A stretch of 64,000 nucleotides of DNA from Eledone cirrhosa. Lineage: Eukaryota > Mollusca > Cephalopoda > Octopoda > Eledonidae. The position numbers were made by a program, and so were the translations under genes. The DNA lies in NCBI GenBank assembly GCA_964016885.1, contig OZ024742.1:359411436-359475435 (forward strand). Direction: 5' to 3'. Every line of letters begins with the position of its first letter. Positions within the stretch are counted from its first letter, which is position 1. Under the pieces are notes generated by a model, which was not told the origin of the DNA, made no database searches, and saw nothing but the letters and a program-made list of their open reading frames with translations. Positions 42,602 to 54,230 of the stretch are shown here, in pieces.

Positions 42602-45600
42602 CTATAGGCACATGGTCAGAGTAGGCCCATTCACACGAGCCATTCTCGCCACATTCACCCACCTTTTAGCAAATGTACTGGGGGGAAGCACTTCTCTCTC
42701 CACCCTCACCTTCCTTTCCAGGTGAAACTTGAAGAAGTTGATGAGGGATTGGCCGAAGATAAAAGTGTCTGTCTTCAGTCCTTTTAACCTGGTCCACCAT
42801 ATAACCTCTTTCGCAACTGCCACCAGACAGAGGAAAATTTCCTGCTCTTCCTGACCTAAGGAGGGCGGTGGATCGATCCTCACTATGGACTCGGCCGATA
42901 ACCGGATTCGTTCCACACGCGACAGTAGCTGTTCGACATAACTCCACAAGTCAGTAATGCACGGACATTGGACAAGTGCGTGCAGAACGGTTTCGTCGTT
43001 CTGTGCGCATCTTGGGAAGGTCCGTCTGACAGCACTTCCGTGCCTGTAGAGTTTATACCGAACCGGCAGTGCCCCCCCCCCCCCCCGGTAGCACTGCCAA
43101 GCGAGGGATTTCTGGAAATTGTCCATCGTTCCCGGCTCAAAAGTCCTCCGGTACAGACTGTCAGTTCGACTTCGTCGAGGCCCAAAGCTTCTCCGAGTGC
43201 GTCATCGCACTTTCCCACCACTAATCCTCTATAGAACTCGAGAGTGGAAGTTCCACTGATCGCATTGCCCGCTTGGTAGAGGGCAGTGAATGCCTGGCAA
43301 CATTCCAGGTGCCAGTCACCCAGTCTCGGTCTCTTCTTGACCCAGGACTGCAGCTCAGTCAAAGAAATGAGTTGCGGAAAGACCCGTCTGATAAACGGCG
43401 ACAACACCTGTTCACCGTTGAGGCAGAATATCTTGAAATGTCGCAGCCTCAACGCATGTCTGTGCATCATTAGCCACGGCATGCCCAGCCCTCCGCGTAG
43501 AGGGTGCTGGCAGCAGATGGACCACCTCACCAACGGAACTTGTCCCCTCCACAAGAATTTGAAGAGGAGCCGTTCCAGCTTGACGAGGCGCGGACAGGGG
43601 CAAGGCACGACGGTCAGGCGGTAGTAGATGAGGAACGCGATGTACGCATTCGCCACCTCCGCGCGACCTTTCAATGATAGCTTCCTCCCAGTCCATTTTT
43701 GGGTGAGACTGGCTACTCTGCTCGTTACCACCTGGAGGTCTGGTCAGAACCAAACCCGAGCAACTTTACCGGTCCGTCCGTCCAGCGTCCCACGACGCTG
43801 TTGGACGGCATGGGCTTGCCACTTCAGGTTCCGGCTGCAAGCCCACCGACTTTTCGGGGTTAAGTTTGGCTCCTGTCAACCTTTCATATTCCTTCAATAA
43901 GGTGCCGACCACCTCGATTTCTGAGATGTTCGTCACCATCACGGTGATGTCGTCCGCATAAGCCGACACCGCCTTTCCATGTCCCGGTTGGAGCGGGATG
44001 CCCTGCAACAGCTCCAGCTTCCGCAGTAAAGGCTCGAGTGTCAATACGTACAGAAGGGAAGAGAGAGGGCACCCTTGACGGACCGATCGGGAGAGCCGAA
44101 ATGGTTCCGAGAGGTGGCCATTAACCTTGACCACCGAGCGTGTGCCGCTGTGCATTAGAGCGATCCAGCTTCTAAAGACAGGGCCGAAGCCAGCTGCTTT
44201 GAGGACAAACTCCAGATACCGATGTTCGAATGCTTTCGATTGATCTAAATTGATCAGTGACCCATCGAAGCCAGTTTTACACCCTACCCTCTCTATGATG
44301 TATCGCATGAGGTGGAGATTGTCGTGTATGGACCTGGCTGGGATTGCGCAAGTTTGCGCCTCCCCAACCAAAACCTCGACGATAAGCGTCAATCTCTTTG
44401 CTGACACCTTGGCCAAAATCTTAAACTCTGTGTTGAGCAGAGTTATAGGCCTGAAGTTGTCTAATGTATCCCTCTTGTTCTCGTCTTTCCTTATCAGCGT
44501 CACCACTCTCCTGCTCACAGAACTGGGAATACTCTCATTCTGCTGCCAGTTGCAGTAGAGTGATTCGAGGAGTTCGGAGAACAAGTCTGGCATATTTACG
44601 TAAAGCTCGTAGGGCTGGCCATCCTTGTCGCCTCATGCAGCCGACAAGGGCGTCCTGAATTTCGGCTGAAGTAATCGGCCTTTCACAGCGCTCAGCGTCG
44701 ACCGTCGAGATGCGCGGCAAGCCGTCGAGGTAGGGACTGAAGTCCGCTACTCTCTCTGACTCGCCACTCTCCCCGAACAACCGAGCAATGTGCTGGCGAA
44801 AGGCCTCACACATCCGCTTGGAATCGCTTATCTCGTGTCCGTCTCGGTCCGCCAAAGACCGAATTGTGGTTTTATTACCACGCTGCGCCTCCGCCATGGG
44901 GGCCCATCGAACAGCTTTGGTTCCCTCGTTTCTCAGCGCATGCGCCTTAGCTCTGACAATGCAACCTTCGTGTTTGGCATTGAATAAATGGTCTAATGCC
45001 ATTCTCGCCGCTAGCACGTCAGTTGCAATGCCACTACAAATAGCCTCGTCTAACTTATCTACCAACTGCCCCTCCTTTCTATGTTTCTCTAACGCTAGTT
45101 CTTTGCTGAACTCTATCGAAGTTACTCTAATCTCTCTTTTGAGAGCCCCCCACCATCTGTTGTTCATGATCCCCCCTGTCAACTTTTGCTTAAGTAAATT
45201 GTTGACTCGGTCCCTGTAAGCCTTACGTACCGGAAATGACATGTTCAGCTTCCAGTAACCCGGTCCTAACCTACGCGTTTTATCTAGGTCGACCGTACAG
45301 ATCACAAATGTGTGATCTGAATAGGCGACCGTTTTAAAAAGTGGGCAGCCCACACTATTTCTATCTATTTTCCTAATGAAGATCCTGTCTATATACGATC
45401 TAGATGATCCCATTCGGTTGGTCCATGTCCATACTGGCACATTGGGGAAATCTAGTCGATATCTGTCAGACAGTTGGAACTGGTTGAGTAGGTGCTTGAG
45501 GCTTTTGCACCCCCCGCTCCTATCGGCTACTCCCACACAATCCCAGCGTGCGTCTAAGATGCCATTCCAGTCCCCCGCTAACAGTAAAGGGCGAGACGTA

Positions 45601-45991
45601 CCCAGAAAGGTCTCCAGGCGCCTAAAGAAGTCCGGTCGTCCGGCCCCTGTAGGGGCGTAGACGGCCAGCAGTCTAAAGGCACCACCTTCGCTACTGCTCA
45701 CATCCAAGACCACCAACTTACCGTCCGGGTCCCGGAAAATCGACCTTACCTCGAGATCCAGTCCTTTCCTAAACAGCACTGCCATCCCACCCCCATTCAC
45801 GGCCTGCTAACAGATGCGAAGATCTGATAGTCGTCGAAAATGGAGGCTAGTGCGCGCGTGTCGGAAATTATGGTCTCGCTGACGGCAATCACATCCATTT
45901 CCGGCGACCTGAGGTCGTTGAGCAGGCGAGCATGCTTCCAGGGTGACCCCAGGCCGCGAACATTTAAACTCCCTACTCTTAATATGGCCAT
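42602..45991 (-). pseudogene. ORF2 of element D (endonuclease and RT, frameshifted)
   Basis: MAILRVGSLNVRGLGSPWK starts at 45991. Endonuclease motifs are AVSETIISDT, YAPTGAGRPDFFRRL, GDWNGILDA and YSDHTFV. RT motifs are [33 protein letters not shown] (motif A with a deletion that removes DRVD), VRQGCPLSSLLYVLTLE and SAYADDITVMVT. The C-terminus is FPRCAQNDETVLHALVQC, with the first Cys lost, ending VNGPTLTMCL. Breaks lie near 45798, 44600, 43750 and in a 16-base C run at 43073-43088. Confidence 0.87.
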
Positions 45992-46020
45992 ATTGGTAAG
46001 CTAAGAGAGAGAGAGAAGGT

Positions 46021-47915
46021 TTACTTACTTCCCGGGGTCTTGTGAAGGTCGGGTGGTTCGACCTCCATGGTTGGTGGGGTTTCTTTTGGGAACCCCTTTA
46101 AAAGTCTTGATGCGGGTTTCACATTCGGGGTTCCCACGTCTTGAGGAAAGCTCTCTCGAATTTCTTTGAAGGAATTGAGTGACATTCGGACCCGAAAAAA
46201 ATCTTCTGGCACGCAAAATGTGTTCATTTTAAAAATCTCCCCCTCTGTTTGAATGTCCTCGCTTCGTGCTAACAGGGCCATCAGTTTATCGTTGACCCTT
46301 CTGACAAGCACGAAGTTTTTAACAATTTGTTGGTGTGGTTTTATTTGTTTTCGTTTTGGTGACTGTGGTAGTGATTGTTTTGGTGGTGTTGTTTCGGGTA
46401 TGTCTGTGTTTGTTGTAGGTGTGGTGTCTGCAATTTCAGGTATTTGTGTGTTTATTTGTACTTGGGTTTGTTTAGGTTGTTTGCGTTTCGGGGATTGTGG
46501 GGGTGGTGTCGATGTTGCTATTGGTGATGATGTTATTGGGGAAGTGTTTGCGTTAGTGGTGTCTGTATTTTTTGTTGTGTATGGTTTTGTGTTTTGTTGG
46601 GGCTTTTTTTTGGTGAGTTTTCTGTTTTTTTGCACTTTGGGGTTTTCCTTCATCTTCGCTGCTGGAAGACAAAGGGTCTATGGCTGTGAGTGTCTCTGTG
46701 TCTGTGTGTGCGTTTATTGTTTTGTCTATGTGTATAATTGGGGGGTAAGGGGAGTGGGAGAGTTTTCCTCGTTTTCCCCTTGGATTGGTTTTGGTGGTGG
46801 TGGTGGTGCAGCTTTCCGTGCTGACATTGGCGTTGGCAACAAAGGAGGTTTGCGACCCCTGCATTTTTGCGCTGAGGGCAGAAGGCTTGCAGATGCGTTG
46901 CTTCCCCGCAGACGAAGCAGCGTGGCCTTCTTCCGTCAATGATTAGTTGGATTGTTGTCCCGTCCTGCAGGCGGGCAAAATCCGGGATGTTGTTCATGTC
47001 CTCCGGTTTCATTTGGAGAAGAATCTCCAAATCCATTCCGGACCAGTCTTCTCTCTCTGTCCTTTTGATATCCAGGAGAGTAGTGTCTGTCCCCTCCTCG
47101 ATTACGCATCCCAGCAGCCACCATATATTCATTCCTGGTGGGATGCTGGGAATGCGTATCTTTACTGCCCTTTTACCCATGTAGAACGGATGCATGATAA
47201 TGCGTTCCATTCTGCAGGGGGCCACCGAGTGCTTAATAGCGAGGGCCTCGGTTTTGAACAGTACCGAGATGGTTCCGAACTGTTTGCCTCTTGCTTTGTA
47301 CTCTATGTTACTTCCGATGTACTCCAAAGCAGCCTCGACCTCTGCTTGGCTGGCAAGTTCCACTTTTCGTATCTGCACCGAAATGCATCGAAAGAACACC
47401 GTCCTCCTTTGCATGGCCGCTATTGCCTCGTCCGAGATGGTCAGGTTTGCCCAGGACTTCTCCCGTTTAATTAGCCTCCACGCTTTGGCCAACTGTTCGT
47501 CTTTATCGCTAATATCAATATCAATATTCAATAAGCGCTTTGTTTTTGCTGCTGCTGCTGCAGCAAATGTGGTGCTTCTGATGCTTTTATTGTTGGTGTT
47601 GTCATTCTTGCTGTTTTTATTTGTGTTGTTGTTTTTGTTTTGTTTGTTGATGCTGTTGCCACCGCCATCCGTGTTTACATTGAAGGTGTTATTGTCGTTA
47701 TTTCTCTGAGTTGTTGTTGTTGTGGTGGTGGTGGTGGTGATGTCGTTTCCAGATGATACTACTGCTATCACAGAAGGTTGAGTTTTGCCTTCACAATCAG
47801 TAGAGTGGATGACAGGCATGACTGTAGCCGTCGTAGTCGTGGTGAAATCTACAGTGGCTGCCTTTAAACTTTTGACCTGAACGTTGTTTACCGTTTCAAG
47901 GTCGAAAATTTCCAT
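46021..47915 (-). pseudogene. ORF1 of element D (one frameshift)
   Basis: Two frames (46650-47915 and 46021-46653) overlap by four bases. The N-terminus is Thr/Asn-rich. The conserved block RRTVFFRCISVQIRKVELASQ...EYIGSNIEYKARG parallels the pre-knuckle block of E3. The knuckle is CFVCGEATHLQAFC (near 46880-46922). The tail is Pro/Thr/Lys-rich and ends DLHKTPGSK. The stop TAA lies in GTAAGTAAAC, followed by a CT-rich run and TTAG just before the ORF2 start, like the inter-ORF segment in E3. Confidence 0.85.
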
Positions 47916-48145
47916 AATTTTTCGGGAGATGGGAAGCGATTTTTTTTTTCGAAGTTTTAAAAAAAATAAATCTGAATATTCGGGCTTAAAGCCCGAATAT
48001 TGAGAGGTATCCCTCTCTTTAAATCAAGATGTGTACCTTAAGTTTCGTTAACGACAAGAAAATACAAAAAATGACACTTTAAAACAGCTTAAAGTTACGA
48101 ACTTTTTCCCCCGCAGATTTGTACTGTCTTCACACATGTGCGGCC

Positions 48146-48146
<1 letters not shown>

Positions 48147-48195
<49 letters not shown>
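48147..48195. repeat. (AAT)n between LINEs B and D
   Basis: About sixteen units directly joining the 3' end of B to the 5' end of D. Confidence 0.96.
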
Positions 48196-48197
<2 letters not shown>

Positions 48198-48444
48198 TTT
48201 CTTTATTAACCACAAGGGTTTACATAAAGTAGACATTAAGGACAGTGCAGGACAATGCAGGACGGTACAAATGGGCATTTCTGCGTGTAAAAAACAAAAA
48301 CAGAGGATGTAACAAAAATAACAATGAAAAATTCCCCAATAGGGGGGAGACTTCGGAGGGACATTTGTGGAGAAAGCCCAGTAAAAAGCCACAATGACCC
48401 TGACCACCAAGGCAAGTGCCCTCTCCCAGTTTTCCACCTTTAGT

Positions 48445-51400
48445 TTACAGATATATACTCAGAGTCGGCCCATTCACTCGGGCCATTCTTGCTTCTCTCA
48501 CCCATCTTTCAACAAAATGCTGGGAAGAGAGCACTTCCCTCTCTACTCTGATTTTCCTTTTCAAATGAAATTTGAAAAAGTCAATCAGAGCATCACCGAA
48601 GAGGTAAGTGCTCGTCTTCAGCCCTTTCAAACGTGTCCACCATACTATCTCTTTCGCCATGGCCACCAGACAGATAAAAACTGCCTGCCCTTCCCGGCTA
48701 AAGGAGGAGGGCGGGGCAATCCTCACGATGGACTCAGATGATAGCTGGATCCGTCCTAAACGCGACAGCAGGTGTTCGACATAAACCCACAAGTCAGCAA
48801 TTTTCGGACACTGGACGAGTGCGTGCAGGACGGTTTCGTCGCCCTGCGCGCATCTCGGACATACCCGGCTGACGGCACCTCCATGCCTGTAGAGTTTATC
48901 CCGAACTGGCAAGGCTCCTCGGTAGCACTGCCAGGCCAGAGATTTCTGGAAGTTGTCCATAGGCCCTGGCCCGAAAGTTCTTCCGAAGAGATTGGCTAGT
49001 TGATTTTCGTCGACGCCTAGAGTTTCCCCAAGTACGTCGTCGCTCTTCCCCTCCACTAATCCTCTATAGAACGCCGAGGTGGAGTTTCCACCGATCACAT
49101 TGCCCGATTGGTCGAGGGCTGTGAGCGCCTGAAGACATTCCAGTCTCCAGGCGCTCCCTCTCGGTCTTCGCTTGACCCAGGACTGCAGCTCCGTCAAGGA
49201 AACGAGCTGGGGAAAAACGCGTCTAGCAAACGGCGACCACACCTGATCACCGTCGAGGAAGAGGTGGAGATGTCGTAGCCTGAGCGCGTGCCTGCGCATC
49301 ATCAGCCACGGCATGCCCAGCCCTCCACGTAGCGGGTGTTGACAACAGATGGACCGCCTGACCATCGGAGCACGTCCCTTCCACAAAAAGCGAAAGAGCA
49401 AACGCTCCAGCGCAGTCAGGCGAGGCTTAGGACAAGGTACGACGGTCAGGCGGTAGCAGATGATGGACGCGATGTACGCGTTAGCCACCTCCGCTCGACC
49501 TTTCAGGGATAGCTTCCTCTCCGCCCATTTCTGGGTGAGAGAAGCCACCCTGCTCGTCACCTCGTCCCAGTTTTTGTCCGTCTGGAGGTCCGGACCGAAC
49601 CAGACCCCTAGCAATTTAACCGGTCCGTCCGTCCAGCGTCCGACGACGCTGTTGGACGGCATGGACCTGCCTCTCCAGGTGCCGAGCTGCAGGCCCACTG
49701 ACTTTTCCTGGTTGATCATTGCTCCTGTCACCGCTTCGTATTCTCTTAGTGTAGTGCCGATCGCCTCGATGTGTTTGGCGTTCGACACCACTACGGTGAC
49801 ATCGTCCGCATATGCTGACACGGATCTTCCGCATCCTAGTTCGCGCGGGACTCTCCCCCCACGTCTCCAGTTTGTGCAGTAAAGGCTCGAGAGTCAATAC
49901 GTACAAGAGGGACGAGAGGGGACATCCTTGGCGGACCGAGCGCATGATGTTGAACGGTTCCGACAGGTGACCGTTCACTCTCACCACAGAGCAGATGTCG
50001 CTGTGCATGGCAGCGATCCAGCCTCTGAAGACGGGCCCAAAGCCAGCCGCCCTCAGGACTGCCGCTAGGTAACGATGGTCGACCCTATCGAAAGCTTTCA
50101 ACTGATCTAAATTGATCAAGGACCCACCCGTGCCAGGTTCCTTAGCTACCCTCTCTATGATGTATCGCATGAGGTGGAGGTTGTCGTGGATGGATCTGTC
50201 GGGAATGGCGCATGTCTGCGCCTCTTCCACCAGACCACCAACGACAAGCGCCAACCTCTTTGCTAGCACCTTGGCCAAAATCTTGAACTCTGTGTTTAGC
50301 AGAGTTATGGGCCGGAAATTGTCTATGTTATCCCCCTTGTTCGGATCCTTTCTCAGCAGTGCCACCGCTCCTCGGCTCACAGAACTGGGAATTCTCCCGT
50401 TCTGTTGCCAGTTGCAGTAGACGTCCGCCAAGAGGCCTCCGAACAAGTCTGGCATCTGTACGTAAAGTTCATAGGGCAGACCATCCAAACCAGGCGATTT
50501 ACCCCTTGTGCAGCCAGTCATTGCCTCCCGTACTTCAGCGGCTGTTATCGGCTTTTCGCAACACTTCGCCTCAGTGGCCGAGAGCCGCGGCAGTACGTCG
50601 AGGTAGACACTAAAGTCCATCCCTCTACCCGGCCCCCCGCTGCCCCCGAACAGCTGAGAGAAGTGTCGCTGAAAAGCTTCACACATTTGCCCGGGATCGA
50701 GTAGCATGCGCCCGTCGTGGTCCACCAAAGACCGGATCGTGGCTTTGTTGCCACGACGCGCCTCCGCCACTCGGGCCCATTGAACGGCTTTCGTCCCCTC
50801 GTGTCTGAGAGCACGCACCCTTGCTCTGACAACGCAGCTTTCGTGCTTTGCATTGAAGAATTGGTCAAGGGCCAATTTCGCCGCAAGCACGTCGGTCGCA
50901 ATGCCTTTGCTAAGCGCCTCGTCTAATTTTCTAACTAGTTCTCCCTCTGCTCTATTTTTCTCTATTGCTAAAGCCTTACTAAACCTAATCGATTCTATTC
51001 TAATCGCTCTTTTCAGAGCAAACCACCACTTGTTGTTGACGATGGCCCCCGTCAACGCCCGCTTAACTAGTTCGCTAATCCGGTCTCTGTAGGCCTTGCG
51101 CGCTGGTAAGGACGCGTTTAGCTTCCAGTAGCCGGGTCCTCGTCTATGAAGCCTATCTAAGTCAAGCACACAGGTCACGAATTTGTGGTCCGTGTAGCTG
51201 ACTATCTTGAATTGTGGACAGCCTATGCTAGACCTATCTATTTCCCTACAAAATACTCTATCTAGATATGATCTGGATGACCCTATGCGGTTTGTCCAAG
51301 TCCACATTGGCACATTCGGGAAATCCAATCGGTACCTGTCAGACAGTTCAAAACGCCTGAGCAGGTTGGTGAGGCTCTTGCACCCTCCACCCCTATCCGC

Positions 51401-51865
51401 TAATCCCACACAGTCCCAGCGTGTATCTAAGATCCCGTTCCAGTCGCCCACTAACACTAAAGAGCGGGACGTTCCAAGAAAGGTCTCCAGACGCCGGAAG
51501 AAATCAGGCCGCCCTGCTCCTGTCGGGGCATAGACGGCTACTAGCCTGAAAGCTTGCCCGTCTCCGCTGGTCACGTCCAGCACCACCAGCTTACCCTCTG
51601 GGTCCAGGAAGATGGCCCGTATGTCGAGATCCAAACCTCTCAGAAAAAGCACAACAAATCCTCCCCCCGATCCAGGACCGCTGGGAGATGCGTACACATC
51701 GTAGCCGCCGAAGATCGGTGCGAAGGCCCGTGCTTCGGAGATTCTGGTCTCGCTGATGGCCACTACATCTATGTTTAGTGACCTGAGGTCGTTGAGCAGG
51801 TGGCCCTGCTTCCATGACGACCCCAAGCCACGCGCATTTATGCTGCCTATTCTGAGTGAGGTCAT
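48445..51865 (-). pseudogene. ORF2 of element B (endonuclease and RT, single frameshift)
   Basis: Two frames, 49830-51865 and 48445-49821, cover a protein of about 1,140 residues. The endonuclease has SINARGLG, AISETRISE, YAPTGAGRPDFFRRL, GDWNGILDT and YTDHKFV (residues 1-230). RT motif 1 (NFRPITLL) is at about residue 514, motif A (NLDQLKAFDRVDH) near 582, motif B (VRQGCPLSSLLYV) near 645 and motif C (YADD) near 683. The C-terminal domain has CPRCAQGDETVLHALVQC and ends RVNGPTLSIYL. The only break is around a C-run at 49856-49861, between motifs B and C. Everything else is open. Confidence 0.9.
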
Positions 51866-51900
51866 GTTTAAAATAGAGTGGAAAAGATGGGAAAGACCAC

Positions 51901-53994
51901 TTACCGTACTTTTGGTAGAGGAGGGATGGTTTTTACATCCCTTTTCACTTGATCGTCTGGTGAAGGGACCGTTGAATCGTCCCTTCGGCTGGTCGTCGGC
52001 TCTTCTAAGAGAATGTCTGAATATACTCTTCGATTGATGGTTCCTCCTAGGTCCCTGAAATCACCAACTGCGTTGGGGAATTTCGTTTTAATGTTTGTGT
52101 ATTGTTTCTGTGCTATTTTTAGCAGTCTTATGTTAGTTGGCGTTTTGATTGGTGCTGGTATTATGTAGTCCTGTTGTGAAATGTCTGTGTGTTCAATTAT
52201 GTAAGTCATTAGTTTCTTGTTGTGTGTGTTTATTGCCGTGCATTTGTTTTTCTGGGGGTGGGGTGTGGTTCTGCTATTTTCTTGTCGTTGTTGCTGGGTG
52301 TGTGTGTTTTGTTGTTGTGTTTGCGATGTTGGTGCTTGTGGTGGTGGTGTTGAAGGTGTTGTTGGCGGTGGGGTTGTCGCCGGTGGTGATGGTGGTGCTG
52401 GTGTGGGTGGTGATGGTGTTGGTGGTGTTGCTGCTGTGGGTCTCTTTGCAGTAGACTTTACCCTTTTCTCATTTCTTTCCTCCCTTTTCAAAGGCGACGA
52501 TGCGCTGCTTCTGCGTTTGTGCCTTCTAGCGACCTTTTGCCATCCCTCTCCCACCTCACACTCCATGTCTGATTCTGTGAGGTCGGGGAGGGGTACCAGC
52601 TCCACTCTTTCACTTGTTGTTGTTGGTGATGTTTGCACTGGAGTCTCTGTTGCAGCTGCATTTGGTATTACTGTTGTTGTTAATATTTCCACTGCTGCTG
52701 TTGTTTTTGATTTCCGTGGAGTGGGTATGGGTGCCACGGACCTATCGTTCCTGGTTGCCGCTTGTCCTGTTGCTGGTAGCCGTGGAGCCGGATTCGGAAG
52801 GAGGGGGCTTTTCTCCTTTCTCAGGGTCTTCTCGTTGCAGAAGGCCCTGAGGTGAGTCTTCGATCCACAGCGAAAGCATTTCGGGCGTTTGCCCTCAACA
52901 CTTATGGGCAGTTGAGTGCCGTTATCGAAGTCTATCACATCCGGGATAGCTTCGATGCACTCCTGGTTGGTTTGGATTAGCATCTCAATGGAGGAGCCGA
53001 CCCAATCTTCTCTTACTTTTTTCTGTACTTGCAGTACAGTTGTTTTGTCCTCGATTCCGACGAGGACAGACGCGGCCAGCCAAGAAGGGGTCATTCCGGG
53101 GGGGACGTGGGTCAGTTTGACCCTCACAATTTTTTGCCCGCAGTAGGAGGGCACCAACACCATTTCCTCGCTCCTTAGGGTCACTACTGATTGGGCCTTT
53201 GCCTCCTGGGGTGTGGCAAAAAGTACGTCTACGGTGGCATATTTTTTGCCTCGGGTGATGTGCGTTTTCCGCTGCCACACAGACCCTAAGGCTTTTTGTA
53301 TTTGGGCCTCTGTGGCTCTTTCCACCCTACGGGATTTTGTACTTACTGTACGGTACGTGACCGTACAGTGCTCTTGGGTTTCGAAAAATTTTTCCGCTGC
53401 CTTGCAGATTGCTCGGTGTCCGTTCTTTGTCACCATCTTCTTCGCTTCCTCTAATTCCTCATTTGTTATGAGGATTGTTTCCAAGTTTTTCGCAATACCT
53501 GCAAATGAGATTGGTTTTTCTCTGCTGTTGTTGTTGTCGTCAGAGCTGCTGGTACTTTTGTTGTTGCTGCAGGTACTACGACTACTGCCTCCGCCGCTGT
53601 TGCTGTGGTTGTTGTTGGTGTTGCTGCTGCTAATGCTGTTGTTGTTTATGCTGCTGGTGATGCTGTTGCGGCTGCTACTGTTGTTTTCATTGTCACTGTT
53701 GCTGTTGTTATTACGGCTGCTACTGCTATTATTCCTGACGTCAGACGAATGAACTGGGTTTTCGTATTTCCCGCACACCTGTTTCGTCGCTGTCGTCGTC
53801 GTCGTGGAGAAACCTTGCACGCTTTGCACGAGACTTTTCTTTTCTTTCGTCGCTTGCGAAAGAGAAGGGAGGGAGAGAGACACATTTAAAGAAGGGAGGG
53901 AGAGAGACAATCTTCTCTCTGCTGTAGTGATGATTGAGGAAGAAGAAGACGGAATGAGTGGGAGTGACGTATGAAATTTCTTTTTCGTAGCCAT
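51901..53994 (-). CDS. ORF1 protein of element B (697 aa, intact)
   Basis: I chose the ATG at 53994 (MATKKKFH), which aligns with element A and has A at -3 and G at +4; the frame is open 11 codons further upstream. Residues 60-160 are Ser/Asn-rich from AGC/AAC repeats. The conserved central block (KPISFAGIAKN to THVPPGMTP) is followed by a CCHC knuckle at about 371-384 (CFRCGSKTHLRAFC) and a long Pro/Thr tail ending TIPPLPKVR. It probably coats the LINE RNA and helps deliver it for reverse transcription. The stop is embedded in GTAAGT. Confidence 0.9.
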   Translation of the reverse strand: MATKKKFHTSLPLIPSSSSSIITTAERRLSLSLPSLNVSLSLPSLSQATKEKKSLVQSVQGFSTTTTTATKQVCGKYENPVHSSDVRNNSSSSRNNNSNSDNENNSSSRNSITSSINNNSISSSNTNNNHSNSGGGSSRSTCSNNKSTSSSDDNNNSREKPISFAGIAKNLETILITNEELEEAKKMVTKNGHRAICKAAEKFFETQEHCTVTYRTVSTKSRRVERATEAQIQKALGSVWQRKTHITRGKKYATVDVLFATPQEAKAQSVVTLRSEEMVLVPSYCGQKIVRVKLTHVPPGMTPSWLAASVLVGIEDKTTVLQVQKKVREDWVGSSIEMLIQTNQECIEAIPDVIDFDNGTQLPISVEGKRPKCFRCGSKTHLRAFCNEKTLRKEKSPLLPNPAPRLPATGQAATRNDRSVAPIPTPRKSKTTAAVEILTTTVIPNAAATETPVQTSPTTTSERVELVPLPDLTESDMECEVGEGWQKVARRHKRRSSASSPLKREERNEKRVKSTAKRPTAATPPTPSPPTPAPPSPPATTPPPTTPSTPPPQAPTSQTQQQNTHTQQQRQENSRTTPHPQKNKCTAINTHNKKLMTYIIEHTDISQQDYIIPAPIKTPTNIRLLKIAQKQYTNIKTKFPNAVGDFRDLGGTINRRVYSDILLEEPTTSRRDDSTVPSPDDQVKRDVKTIPPLPKVR

Positions 53995-54207
53995 GTTTTT
54001 TTGTTTAAAATGAAATTTTGGGTACAAAACCCCAATAACTGGTTATTTAACCCCGAAGGGCCAAATAACGGACAGAAAGACCCCTCTCACGAGGAGGAGG
54101 GTGTCTTTATCAACAATTTGGTTCAAGTTTTAAACAATTTACAATTGTTTTAACGGTTAAAAATTACTATACCTTACAGAGCCGAGCCTCCGTCAACCAT
54201 GGCATTC

Positions 54208-54230
54208 AATAATAATAATAATAATAATAA
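54208..54230. repeat. (AAT)n at the 5' end of LINE B
   Basis: About seven units between B and unrelated flanking sequence (GACGCACGTGG). Confidence 0.95.

Larger units (their letters stand above)
42339..48146 (-). mobile_element. Tx1/L1-type LINE D (both ends present, defective)
   Basis: In complement, the 5' end ATGGCCGCACATGTGTG follows (ATT)n and the 3' end GTAGCTAATAAATGAAATCA runs into (ATT)n. The length is about 5.8 kb: 5' UTR of 230 bases, ORF1 46021-47915, ORF2 42602-45991, 3' UTR 42339-42601. It is a distinct subfamily with its own 5' UTR and a divergent ORF1. Confidence 0.92.
48196..54207 (-). mobile_element. Tx1/L1-type LINE B (full length, nearly intact)
   Basis: This is the best-preserved LINE in the window, about 6.0 kb. 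In complement it starts GAATGCCATGGTTGACGG after (ATT)n and ends GTGGTTAATAAAGAAATCA before (ATT)n. ORF1 is intact and ORF2 needs only one frame correction. A at 5053 belongs to the same subfamily. Such an element encodes its own RNA-binding protein, endonuclease and reverse transcriptase. Confidence 0.94.
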
